Shown here piece after piece: positions 1 to 11,600 of a DNA stretch of 64,000 nucleotides. Positions within the stretch are counted from its first letter, which is position 1; every line of letters starts with the position of its first letter. The position numbers and the translations under genes were made by a program. Location of the stretch: contig CM055097.1 in the NCBI GenBank assembly GCA_029204225.1, positions 29,253,192-29,317,191 of the forward strand. Reading direction: 5' to 3'. The notes under the pieces are model-generated. The model saw only the letters and a program-made list of their open reading frames with translations, did not search any database and was not told where the DNA came from. This DNA is from Diphasiastrum complanatum (lineage: Eukaryota; Streptophyta; Lycopodiopsida; Lycopodiales; Lycopodiaceae).

Positions 1-1
1 T

Positions 2-3000
2 GCAGATACTGTAAGAGGACTGGCCACGAAATCAAGGACTGCTGAACTTTGAAGTACAACAACGAAAAGAAGAAGCAGTTCCAACAACAAGCACATAGTG
101 CTACAACCAGTCACTCAAATCAGCAACAAGAAGAAGAGGAAGATGAAGCAGCTTTCATGACCAAAGTCGGAGAACAACAGGATATCGATTCCTGGTATCT
201 AGACTTCGGAGCAACTCAACACATGACTCACCATCGCGACTAGTTCAAAGACTACAAGTCATTCACCCACTCTCGAATTGTGCAACTTCGAGACAACTCA
301 TCACATTCAATCGAAGGTGAAGAAACAGTCAGAGTTGAATTCAAAAGAGGTGAGATCAAGTTGTTGTCCAACTTTCTCCACATTCCAAATCTGACCAAGA
401 ATTTGCTCTCAGTTAGCATAATCACCAATTCAGGTTGGAGGGTTGAATTCAATACAGATGGCTGCACAATTTTTGACAAATCCCGGAAGGTGCTAGCCTA
501 CAGAAGAAGAAGCGGCTATCTTTACAAACTCAGCCACTACTACTCTTCTAACAGTCAAGCTCTTCACACAGCCACTTCTAAATCAGCCGATATGTTGTGG
601 CATTTCAGACTTGGCCATCTTAACTACAACAGTATTCAACAAATGTCATCTCAGAGTCTAGTACAAGACCTGCCTTCAGTCAGCAAGCCAACTTCTCCAT
701 GCAAAAGCTGTATTATCAGCAAGCATGCTAGAAGTCCCTTCAGTTCAGACTCAGTTCATACATCCAAGGGCTTGCTTGAACTTTGTACACATCGACATTT
801 GTGGCCCGATGCAGACTGCTTCCACAGGGAGAGCTCTCTATTTCCTAACCTTCATCGACGACTTCTCTCGAAGGACTGCAACCTACTATATGAAGAACAA
901 ATCCGAAGCATTCGAGTTCTTCAAGCAGTTCAAGGCATCTGCAGAAAACCAGACCCAGAAGAAGATCAAGGCTCTACGCACAGATGGAGGGGGAGAGTAC
1001 ATCTCCACAGAATTCAAGGAGTTCTGCAACGCCAACGGGATACTTCAACAATATACAACCAGCTACTCACCTCAGTCCAATGGTGTAGCTGAGCGGAAGA
1101 ATAGGACACTCATCGAAAGTGCCAAGAGCATGATGGCCCGTGCCTCTCTTCCAAAGAAATTCTGGGCAGAAGCTGTTACTACAACTGCCTACTTGCAGAA
1201 TTGATCCATCACCAAGGCCCTGAATGGCAAGACACCTTATGAGGTGTGGACAAGATCAAAACCATCACACAAACATATCGAGTGTTTGGATGCATCGCTT
1301 TCGCTCAAATCCCTGAGGATCTAAGAAGAAAGCTAGATGACAAGAGCAGAAAAACGATCTTCATCGGCTATTCCCCAGACCACAAGGCATACAAGCTCTA
1401 CAATTTGGATACCGAGAAGGCATTCACCAATAGAGACGTCATTTTTTGTGGAAGACTAGTTCATCGCCCACAAAGGGAAAGCTGCTGATAAATCCGACTC
1501 TAGGATCGAGCAACCAGTCAATTCCGATCCAAAGATTCAACTGCAGAATCTTGACGCTGACTCAGACAATGAGTCAAAACCTCAACGAGTCAACCCGCAT
1601 CAAAGGACCGAAGTTCAACCCAGAAGGTCGAACAGGCCCAGACAGCCTCCATCCAGATTTATGGATGATCCGGCCTGCTACTTGGTGCAGGAACCAAACA
1701 CTGTTTCTGAGGCGATGTCTACTCCTGATGCTAACCAGCAGAAATCAGCGATGGACACCGAATTCGATTCTCTTATGGAGAATCAAACATGGACACTCAT
1801 TGAGCTGCCAAAGGATCGTAACCCAATTCTTCCATGCAAATGGATATTCAAGGCAAAGTACGTCATTGAAGGAAGGCTAAATCATTACAAAGCCAGGCTA
1901 GTCGCCAAAGGCTTTTCCCAGATTCCAGATCTGGATTATTCAGAAACCTTCACCCCAGTTGTCAAACATGCTTCAATCCGCCTACTCCTCTCCTTTGCAG
2001 CCGCAGCAGATCTCGAAGTCCACCAGATGGATGTCCAGACCGCTTTCCTCAATAGAACCATCGAAGAGGAAATCTATATGACATAGCCAGAGGGATACGA
2101 ACTCAACGGCAAGCACCTTGTATGCAGAATTCACAAGGCACTCTACGGGCTGAAAAAGTCACCCAGAGCCTGGTTCCAAAAGATCAACGCAATTCTGATA
2201 GAGAATGGTTTCATTCCAAACTCGACAGACTTGAATGTCTATTTCAAGTCTGTATCAGATTACTTCATCATCATCACTCTCTATGTTGATGATAGTAATA
2301 ATCTGAATCTGATGAAGGATACAAAAATGCATGCTGGCCCAGGAATACAAGATGACTGACATGGGCCCAGCCCACTATTGTCTTGGAATCCAAATTCAAC
2401 GAGATCGACCCAGCAGACTGATCTTTATCAGTTAGCAACGATATCTCAACAACGTGCTGGAAAAGTATGGAATGGCCAACTGCAAACCCAATCACTTTCC
2501 ACCCAACCCTGGACAGTCTCCTCAAACTGAGGCAGAAAAGGAGGAAATGAAGTGCTACCCGTTTCAATCCAACATCGGCTCACTGATGTACGCAATGATC
2601 TGCACGCGACCAGACCTTGCATATTCGATCAATACACTTAGCCAGTTCCTGTCAAATCCAGGCATAGTTCATTGGAAAGCGCTAACAAAGGTCATGAAGT
2701 ACATCCAAGCAACAAAAACTCTCAGCATCTGCTACAGAGGCAGCCAAACTGCCAACATCCTTGAAGTCTACACAGATGCGGATTGGGCAGGAGATGTCGA
2801 CACCAAAAAATCAACTTCTGGATTTGTATTTTTATACAACGAAGGCCGAATCTCATGGAACAGCCGGAAGCAGACCTCAGTTGCATTATCATCAACGGAA
2901 TTTGAATACATAGCTACCACAAATACAACCAAAGAGGCGATCTGGCTAAGGCAACTGCTTGCAGACCTGAACCATGCACAAACGCTTCCTACAACAATCT

Positions 3001-3210
3001 ATTGTGACAATCAAAGCACAATAGCGCTATCTCTCAATCCGAGATTTCACTCTCGAAGCAAACATATAGAAATCAGGTATCATTACCTTAGAGAGAAAGT
3101 GCACAGCAAGGAAGTAGAACTGGTTTTCTGCAGAACAAACTACATGGCAGCAGATTACTTCACAAAGGCTCTATCAAAGGAGCAACATCTCAGATATAAA
3201 TCTGAAGATC
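2..3210 (+). pseudogene. Copia-1 gag-pol remnant
   Basis: The window opens in a CCHC zinc knuckle (C-X2-C-X4-H-X4-C) followed at once by a stop. The protease motif reads DFGAT instead of DSGAT, so the catalytic triad is changed. GAG-pre-integrase lies near 590-725. The integrase (about 770-1480) keeps both aspartates (HIDICGP, RTDGGGEY) and the downstream glutamate region, but is reached only by a frameshift near 760 and has a stop at 1202. The reverse transcriptase (about 1660-2300) keeps YVDD, with a stop near 2085 and frame loss after 2300. RNase H (2454-3210) is the best preserved part, with DADWAGD and the C-terminal DYFTKAL motif. It cannot make a working polyprotein. Confidence 0.9.
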
Positions 3211-3241
3211 AAAGTTTCTCAAGATCCTCATTAAGGGGGAG

Positions 3242-4010
3242 TGTTAGATTTCTTATGCTCAGCCTTAAAAAATCGTTAAGTAATGAGCATCTTGAAAACA
3301 GAAGGCCTACAACATGAGTTCGGACCATCATATTTTTCCCCTTTAAAGTTTTTTTTTCATTTATGCCTTAAACGATTTAAGGCACCTTTGCTTTTTGCCT
3401 TCTCCGCCTTTTTTCGTGCCTTCACGAAAAATGCAACACACTGGCCAGAATGACTTAAAAACCATTTCTAGACCACCTTCGCCTTTTTCGCCTCTTTGCG
3501 AAAAATGCGACACAAAACCCAGAATGCCTTAAAACCATTTTAAGGCACCTTCGCCTTTTTCGCTGCCTTAAAAATAAGGCACCTTCGACTTCTTCGCTGC
3601 CTTAAATCTAAGGGCGTCTTCAGGATTTGCATACCTTCAGTCTAACGGACAACTTCGGGTTTTTCGGCTTTTTCGCATTTTTCTACATTGGCAAACCGAC
3701 GTCGCCAAACGTATCAGCAACCTTAAAAACAGCTAGACAACCAAATATCCAAAAGGCAGTGAAGCGGTTACCAACTTTGTATATATGCAAAGACTGGCGT
3801 AAATAGCCTTAAAGGCTTGTAAGATATTCTTCTCTCAACACTTGTAAATATATATATATATATATATATATTAGCTGAATCAAGCTATGTAAGAGTTAAT
3901 TGAATTTTCTTTTAACTAGAGTTATCTGTAGCCAGTGTTATCACGCTCAACAAGCTGAAGTTATTACTTCAAGTCATTGTACTCACTGTTGATATATTTA
4001 TCAGAGTGCA
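3242..4010 (+). repeat. Copia-1 3' LTR
   Basis: It starts with TGTTAG directly after the purine run and ends near GTGCA, about 770 bp; the right edge is a best guess. It contains a TATA-like stretch near 3780 and a (TA)n run at 3846-3872. The U3 part has two direct copies of a roughly 75-bp unit (near 3405-3550) built on CGCCTTTTTCG and GCGAAAAATGC, followed by shorter GGCACCTTCG echoes. Confidence 0.65.
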
Positions 4011-4850
4011 ATTTTTGTCTCACTACTGCGTCGTTCATTTGCGCAAACTGTCTCATCCCCTTCCCACCTCGCGGCTGCCACCATCTCAACTCCCCACCCA
4101 CCCTCGCTACTGCTGCCACCTCAGCGTTGTCCAATGTGCCTGCTGCTGCCGTGGCACCCCCCTCCACCTCATCTTTTCTCACTACTTCCCCTCCCTCTCT
4201 TTCATCCTTTTCCTCTTCCGCATCATCTTCACACACACACACATAGCTCGTCCATCCACGGCATCCATTCTCTAATTGAGCAGCATAAAGATTCGTGGGC
4301 AGCAGTCTTGAAGAAAGGCACCAAGCCTAGTGCCGCCATTTCCTCAATTATCTCAACCACCATTTTGGAAGAGCGGTCAAGGGAGCAAAAGGCCCATAAC
4401 AACAGGGTCTTTGGGATACCGGACACACAAGATGCCATGGCCGAAGCTATGAGATTTCTCGAGACCACTCTAGGACATATGACAGATGGGCTAGATACAA
4501 CTTGGAGGACCACCAGAGATGCAGCTACACTCATCATCCGTTTCAATTCCCTAGGAGTCACCGAGATGCTTTGCGATGCAGAGCTAAGCTACGTGGCACC
4601 ACTATCTATATGGATGACGACCTCACATATATCTAGGTGGAGGAGAGACGTAAGGCCTTTCAGGCAGCCCGTGAGTCTGGCAGACGAGTCATTTATCGAG
4701 ATGGACGAGTGCACTTTCTTAATAGCGCTCCTAGCACCCAGTGCTAGGGATTTGGGGTGCCCGGGGGTGGGAGCATTCCGGGGCCCCATCCATACCACCT
4801 TCGGATTAAGTATGGAGGGTGAGCTTCCTCTCCAAACCCTTACCTAATGT
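4011..4850 (+). pseudogene. LINE ORF1 relic, second LINE subfamily
   Basis: The reading frame at 4134-4847 resembles the ORF1 of the LINE at 13074-13982. Shared features are an arginine-rich segment then RVFGIPD (versus RVRGIAN), DGLDTTWR (versus DGFDTAWR) and, after a frame change near 4590, IYMDDDLT plus a GRRVIYRDGR block (versus GQRVVFIDGK). The N-terminal part is proline- and serine-rich with a (CA)n tail near 4230. The relic stops shortly after the ORF1 terminus and no ORF2 follows. Similarity is clear in order and spacing but sequence is well diverged, so this is a separate subfamily. Confidence 0.7.
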
Positions 4851-5281
4851 GCAAGTTACATCTCTATTTGCATAATCTTTCACATACATTGAAGCAGCTA
4901 TATGCCAAAGTATATGATCTAGACAACTACGAATCCTTATTCTTTATCAAACCATGGGTTGCCTAGAAAATCACCCTTCAATGGCTTTTTGTGCTCGCTG
5001 AAATCAAAAGATTTTTCGACATTTTTCATCATTGATGTTCTCAGACTTTCGTACTTGTCTTGGCTATGCGACTATGAAATTTTGTATATTTTATGTTTAC
5101 CTAAGAGTTTCATGGTGTAAGCTCTATATTAACAGTTATTGTCCAAAAATTGGAAAAAAATGGTGCTCCCATTAATGATTTGTTGGATCTTAACCTAGTC
5201 CTATTATTTTAAATTTACAAGATCATAATTTATGTGTTGTGTATTGGTTATGTTTTCATGCTTAGAAATAGAGAGCGAGGG

Positions 5282-5321
<40 letters not shown>

Positions 5322-5550
5322 ACCATGCAACATAGAAGCAATGTAAGTAGCATTCAAAGTATCCATTATTCTGCCCAAATATGCAAACCAAAGATCAAAA
5401 ACTAATTTCGTTGGGTTCTCTGCTAGCATCAGCATAGTAACAACTATCAAATTTCACAAGCAAATGGACACTTTTCAGCTAATGTATTGATCATTCAGCT
5501 TTTCTTGCTTTTACACTCAAAACCACTTCAAAGAATGATCCAATTAGCAC
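4851..5550. other. Intron 8 of MDN1, no gene seen
   Basis: AT-rich sequence downstream of MDN1 exon 8. No continuation of the AAA1 domain could be found on the minus strand here. The only notable feature is an (AG)n run at about 5287-5320. Confidence 0.5.
5287..5320. repeat. (GA)n microsatellite
   Basis: An uninterrupted dinucleotide GA run of about 34 bases. Confidence 0.95.
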
Positions 5551-5670
5551 CTCTCCACGACCAGGAATGAAAAGCTTCCGATCTTCAAGCAATGGAGCCA
5601 AAGCTGAAAATATCTCTGAAGGTGCTCTATCAATGTCCTCAAATACAACCCATAATCCTCTGCATACTGC
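5551..5670 (-). CDS. MDN1: MDN1 exon 8, AAA1 Walker B
   Basis: 120 nt after a TTTTCAG acceptor. It encodes AVCRGLWVVFEDIDRAPSEI with the Walker B core, then LAPLLEDRKLFIPGRGE. Donor placed at GAG|GTGCTA because the downstream reading departs from the family; the next exon is not in this window. Confidence 0.85.
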
Positions 5671-8600
5671 CTGAAAAGAGGAAAAACATCAGATTGGAGG
5701 CACTAATCACATCAAAACAAAGAATTTCACATGCACTTCCCTCCACTGGCCCTTGGAGAGCCGAGGGAGGACGAAAATAAAGAAAAAGCGAGAAAAAGTT
5801 TAGATTGTCTTTAGTTTTTGCGATGAGAATTAAGGTGATTGATTTAATTATACTTGAGCTAGTTCACTAAAACTTTCTCAATATCACATGACCATTATAG
5901 ATCAATCAAAAACCACAGAATACATAACTAACACAAAAATAAATCTACATAGAACTTTTGTGTCGCATCAAACATACTTCACACCTTCAGGATGCCATAG
6001 AAAGATGACTGACAACCTTATTCTCAGAATACAATTCTTTGGCGATTTCTTTGAAAGGAAACACTTAGTGTCCAATTGAAGCTCATTCTTTGCTATTACT
6101 TCCAAAATGCTGAAAAGTAGAAACTTTATGAGCCAAATAAGATTTGCTTATGATGCAAATAGGCCTTAGAATATCATTATGCATGGCATGTGGAAGTAGA
6201 ATTACGATATGATGAAGCAACATTTTTCAGTGTCCTTGCTAAACTTTTCCATCCATATAATATTTTCTTCACCCTTCTAATTCTGGCAAGGCCCTCACCC
6301 ATGAGGGGGGGGGAGGGGTAAAACTTTATCATATTGCCCCTGAAGGCTATGGTTTGACGCTAAGGCAATTGTTGAATTGGCTTGCTTCTCACCTTATTTT
6401 CCATTCATACAGTGAGTTCATAACATAGTTGCACTGCGTTTCTGAAACGCGTTTCAGAATCGCGTCCAGAAACGCGTTTCGGAAATTTTTGAAAAAATTC
6501 CAAAAACGTTTTTTTTTAAAAAAAATTGGGTTATGTGTATCAGATGAAAGCTCTAATTAAGAGCATAATTACTATGTAATTTGCCGACTGTTTCGGGTGC
6601 AGGATGGTCCAGTTCAGGTGCATTAATCCATGTTGGGTTCTGTCAAGGATAAAAATTCAAAACTAACCTCTAGCATGTCTGTTACGATCACAGATGCTCC
6701 CAGTAAGTGTGTTTTCGCTCAGGGATGGAAGGCCAAGTCATGAAGAGGCCTTACCGTCGGGGCCGGGGTCTACCGGCAGCCCCCGGGCCCTGCCGTTGCG
6801 GGGCGTTGCCCCCCAAAACCCCCCTCGGGGGGCGGTGAGCATTTATTGAAAACCAGAGCAAATAACAACCAAATAGCTATTGAAAATAAGATCTGTGTGT
6901 GCCCCATCTACTGCACTTCTGAGAGGCAAAACGCTCGTTTGACCATTGATCCCCTAAAAAAATTTCAGCCATAAGCTATTTTTCCAAAAGAAAAAAAAAT
7001 AAAATTGCGATTCTGGGAGGAGAAACGCAGTTTCCGAAACGTCTCCTCCCAGAAACGCAATTCTGCGCAACTATGGTTCATAAGCAGGTTGGGTTGCCAC
7101 AAATCACACCAAATTATACCATTATAGGGAGGCACTCATGCGACTAACACTCACGACCTGTAAAAAGTGTGGCTCAATGCATTAAAGCGCTCCAGATTTA
7201 GATCTCCACTCTGATATCTACCAAGTAGCCTAGAATTCATGGTTCTCCTATTATTGTAATAAAAACATGATTGATGGACATCTAGAAGCTAGTAATCTAC
7301 TTGATTTCAAAGACCAGGGGTCCACCTGAGTAAGGGCACCAGGTTGCCACTTGAATTTGCCAGGGACTTCTGTGCAAACATAATTTCCCAACAGCATTTT
7401 GATATCCGTCTCATCATCAAGATGAATAAATATCACATCTGAAGAGTGAAAAGTTAGTTAGAAAATCTGATCCAAGTTAACCTAGATTTACTAAATACTG
7501 TAAAAAACTAGCGACAATGTTCAACAAACAAGCATCTGTATCATATAAGCAGATTTTTACAAATTCCAAAGATAAAAACTCAATAAAATTACCATAATTT
7601 CCAGTAAGTCTAGCCACTTCATATATCAATGATGATTTTCCGGCTCCTAGAGCACCCTCTAACAAAATAGGACTTTTTTGACTCAGTGCTAAAACCAAAG
7701 CTTCCAAATTTTTTTTAATAGTAGGTGTCAGCAAAAATGACATCCTTGGGGAATCATCCCTGAAATCAAACAGATTGTCAGTATCACTTTAGAAACGTCA
7801 CACCATGTCTAGATACATAAAACGTGTAATAAACCATCTGTGATATGTAAACCGGATGAATTGCACGTATATACTACCGACTGCAGAAAATCTATGCATT
7901 TATTGGTGAGCTTGGAGTATATCCAATTCACAAATACAATTTCAGGAGTTAGTGACGTTATGATAGAAAAAGTTTACAACATGCGAACGTCAAGTGTTAC
8001 TTAATCATCAAACCATCAAACTTCACTAAACGGTTTAACGAACTTGACAAAAGTGAAGGCTTCACCAAGCTTCCAAACCTGCAGTTATGCAATACACTAA
8101 AGTCTTATAAAATATAATGCTAACAAACTAAGCACACACCCTATTTAGGTCAAATTATATAACCGATGGCATGTTTGATAAAATTGAGAAAAGCAAAGAG
8201 ATTTGAGGAAACCCACGCTATGATGTTGGGTTTCCAAGAAATCTGGGGGCCAAGGTGTGCAAGAACTCTTTGCCCCATAATCATGAGCCCAAAAGAAGAA
8301 AGACTAAACTACTTGATCTTTCATTCAGATGGAATAGACTGAGAAGCTGTCATAGCAAGTATTCTAAACAAAGAAGAAAAATGAGTCATAAGATATTACA
8401 CCATGATGAACATGATTTACAGTAGAATGCTGAAAACCTCAGACCATGTTAAAAGTAGCAAAAGCTTTGTCACCTTTGACAAACTGAAACATAGTAAACA
8501 TCAAACAAGAACACATAATATCTAAAATATTGGGGTTACATGTGTTTTCTTATCATATGTGATCTTCAAATCTCAGCTCATTCCTTGATCAAAAAAGAGG

Positions 8601-11600
8601 TCCAAGCTTCAAAATAATAAAATTTGTCTTTATAGTAAATTAAGAATGATCCAGACAGATTTTTTTGTATTTCAGATAGATTAGTGTTGTGTCACAGATA
8701 TATTAGTGTTGCATTGTAGATAAAGTCCAACCATCAATGCAGATGGTAGCCTCCGAAGCAATGAAATCGCTTTACAAAGGGATCACCCTTTCCCTCCCCA
8801 CAGGTGAAAGTAAGCACTTTGAACAGCGCTGATGGGACCAAAGAAAACATGGAAGTAAACGGACATTTAAAAAGCAGCTTACGTTTCATTTGTACATAAA
8901 GAAAGGTAAGTGATTTGTTCTGCACGCATGTTTCTAACCATAAGCATGGATTGATTACTCGTGCAATGATAAAATATGTTAGTTATCTCAAGAATCATCA
9001 TCCTTAGGCATGTGGCAATGCTATCTTTTTTGCCAATGTGTGCGGAAATGATGCTTTTAAGGAACTGTAAGCTCACTCTTGATAGTATTCTAGGGCCCCA
9101 GACATGAGGGTCCGGGCCGGACGCGGGCTTTTCGCGTCCGCGTCCGACGCCCGGACCCGGACGCGTCCGACCCCCGGACGCGGGGTCGGACGCGTCCAAA
9201 AACAAAAATTGAAATTTTTTTTTGGACGCGTCCAGGCCTTGGACGCATTTTTATATTTAAAAAAAAAAAGGGGGCGCGCGGGCAGCGGAACAGTCCGCAG
9301 AAGCCCGAGAAGGAGAGAGCGAGGAGAGAAAGAGGGCGGGAGAGAGAGAGAATTAGAATTAGAATTAGAATTATTATTATTAACGTCTTTTGGTGCCCAG
9401 GGGCACATAAGACAAAAGAGAGTACAAAATGTGAGAAGCATTGTCCGCATAAGGACTTATTTACCAATGAAAAGACAGTAAAACTAAAACTAAAATATCG
9501 ATCTCTCTGTCTCTAAGAGAAAAAGTATCCAAGCTTGACCACCAGCTGGTGAGGGTACAAAGCAAGAGCTTAACCACCTACTCCGCGGAGGAAACTAGCT
9601 ACGAGCAAGCTGAAAGTAATGAGTGATGGTAGTAGTGGGTCGTGATGTAGGCTGGTGGGAGGCGTATGAAGATCTAGTAGCACTGGATCGAGCCGAAACT
9701 CTCTGTGTCTTCGATCTTCGGACGGGGACGTCAAAATCCGCAACCGAAATATCCACTCTGTCTCGCTTCTGGAAGAACTGAGTAATGTGAGCCTGACTGG
9801 AATCCATATCTGAGAGCGTAGGTAGAAGTGAAGCTCGTAAAATATACATCTCTCTCAAAAGAAGACCCACACATCTAGCATCTGGATACTCGAGGAAGGA
9901 GCTCAACGTGAGGGGAATATCTCGGTATAAACAATGGTATCGTCCTCTAATCTCATAGTATACTGGGCAGCGAAAGATGAAATGAAACTCATCTTCCACC
10001 TCCTGAAGAGAACAAAGCTGACATATCCGCTGCAATCTGGGAGTGTCTGTGTATCTACCTGTCTCGATAGCAAGCTGATGAGAAGAGACTCGAAGCTGTC
10101 CTATACGATATCTCAGACCAAAAGATAGCGTCTGTGTAAGATAAACTGGAAGAATAGGCAAGCCCGAAACGTCCAGCCGTAAAAGATGTGTGCCATAATA
10201 ATGTAGCTTGACCCTATATGGATCAGGATGTGACCATATAGTGCGTATGTAGCTCCGGTAAATCTGCTGTCTGATATAAGCATGGTTTCCATTCGGAAGA
10301 TCAAGTGCGGATAAACCCCAAGTCTGAAGAAGGGCTGAGACACTGCGATACCAAGAGTGCTTGGCTCGTGAAGAAAGGTGATGATCTGAAACATAGCACC
10401 AACAACTAATGGAGGAGAAGCAAACTCGGCTAGTATGATATCATGTGGTACTGAGGGCTTAGCCCGAATTATCCTACTGAGCATGAGAATCTGGATACGA
10501 GTAAGATCTCTCCATGTATCGCGCGATAAATCAGGGCACCAAGTCTCAGCCGAATATAGCACAACTGGGGAGACAGTAGCAGAAAATAGTAGGCATCTGG
10601 TAGCAGGATCCTGCACATAATAAGTAGAGCAAAATCTCTCCATATGCACAAGAGCGGTATGCCCCTTGCGGAGCCTGGCGGTGGCTGCTGGTCGAAAAGT
10701 GAGTAGCGGACCAGAGAAAAGAACTCCCAAATAGGTGTAGGAGGTCACGATCTCAATCGGTAGCCCGTCATAATAGAAAATCACATCTCTCATATGCTGT
10801 CTGTTGGTGTTAAACACCATAATCTTAGTCTTCTTAAGGTTAACCGTCAATCCCCAACGCTGGCAAAAGTGATGTAAAGCAGAAAGGTGACTCTGTAAAC
10901 CAGCTGCAGAGGATGAGAGGAGAACCACATCATCAGCGTACAAGAGAATGGGGATAATAATGTCTGCTAGGGGACAGCCCTCTCCACCTTCCTCGCGAAT
11001 AATCCGCTCGAGGTCATCTATATATAGTGCAAAAAGAGTGGGTGATAAGGGGCAACCCTGCTTCACCCCAATGGTAGAATGTATCTGTGAGGACCAGCCA
11101 CTACCATCTCTGAAACGTGCCAAGACTCGCTCATATAAAGTAATGATCGCAGCAATAGTATCCTCTGAAAAGCCAAGTGAAGACAGTCTCTGGAAAAGAA
11201 GATGTCGTGGAACAGAGTCAAAAGCTTTGCGAAAATCCACAAAGCAACAGTAAATTCTTTGTTTCCGATGTCGAGCCTCCTCAATAATGCATCTCAAAAT
11301 GAAGATCTGGTCTGAAGTAGAATATCCCGGTCTGAAACCAGCTTGACCCATAGCGTGTAAACCCTCAGTTTCAGCAAAAGATCCAGTGACTGTCTGTAGT
11401 ATAGAGCCATATATCTTAGCTAGAGTGTGGCCAATCATAATGGTGCGGTAGTTTCCTACATTCATGGGATCACCTGCCTTGAGGATGGGGTGAAGGATAT
11501 TAGTACACCAAGCCGTAGGAAAACCAGAAGTAACAGCTGTGTTAAAAACATGAGCAATGTAAGGGGAGATGAGATGTGCTACGGGCTTTAGGAAGTCTAC

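Larger units (their letters stand above)
1..4010 (+). mobile_element. Copia-1: Ty1/copia LTR retrotransposon, 5' end outside window
   Basis: Domains run in Ty1/copia order: CCHC knuckle, protease, GAG-pre-integrase, integrase, reverse transcriptase, RNase H. A polypurine tract (about 3231-3241) and one 3' LTR follow. The 5' LTR and most of gag lie left of the window, so no target-site duplication can be tested. The element is dead because of several stops and frameshifts, but domain motifs remain easy to read, so it is not ancient. It lies downstream of the last visible MDN1 exon and so is probably inside that gene's next intron. Confidence 0.9.

Noticed and set aside
4850-5550. A ninth MDN1 exon
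   Set aside because: No minus-strand reading continues the AAA1 sequence after GRGE with usable splice sites.
9073-9481. Overlapping ORFs on both strands with Arg/Pro-rich products
   Set aside because: They arise from the GGACGC repeats and A/T runs; no domain and no conservation signal.
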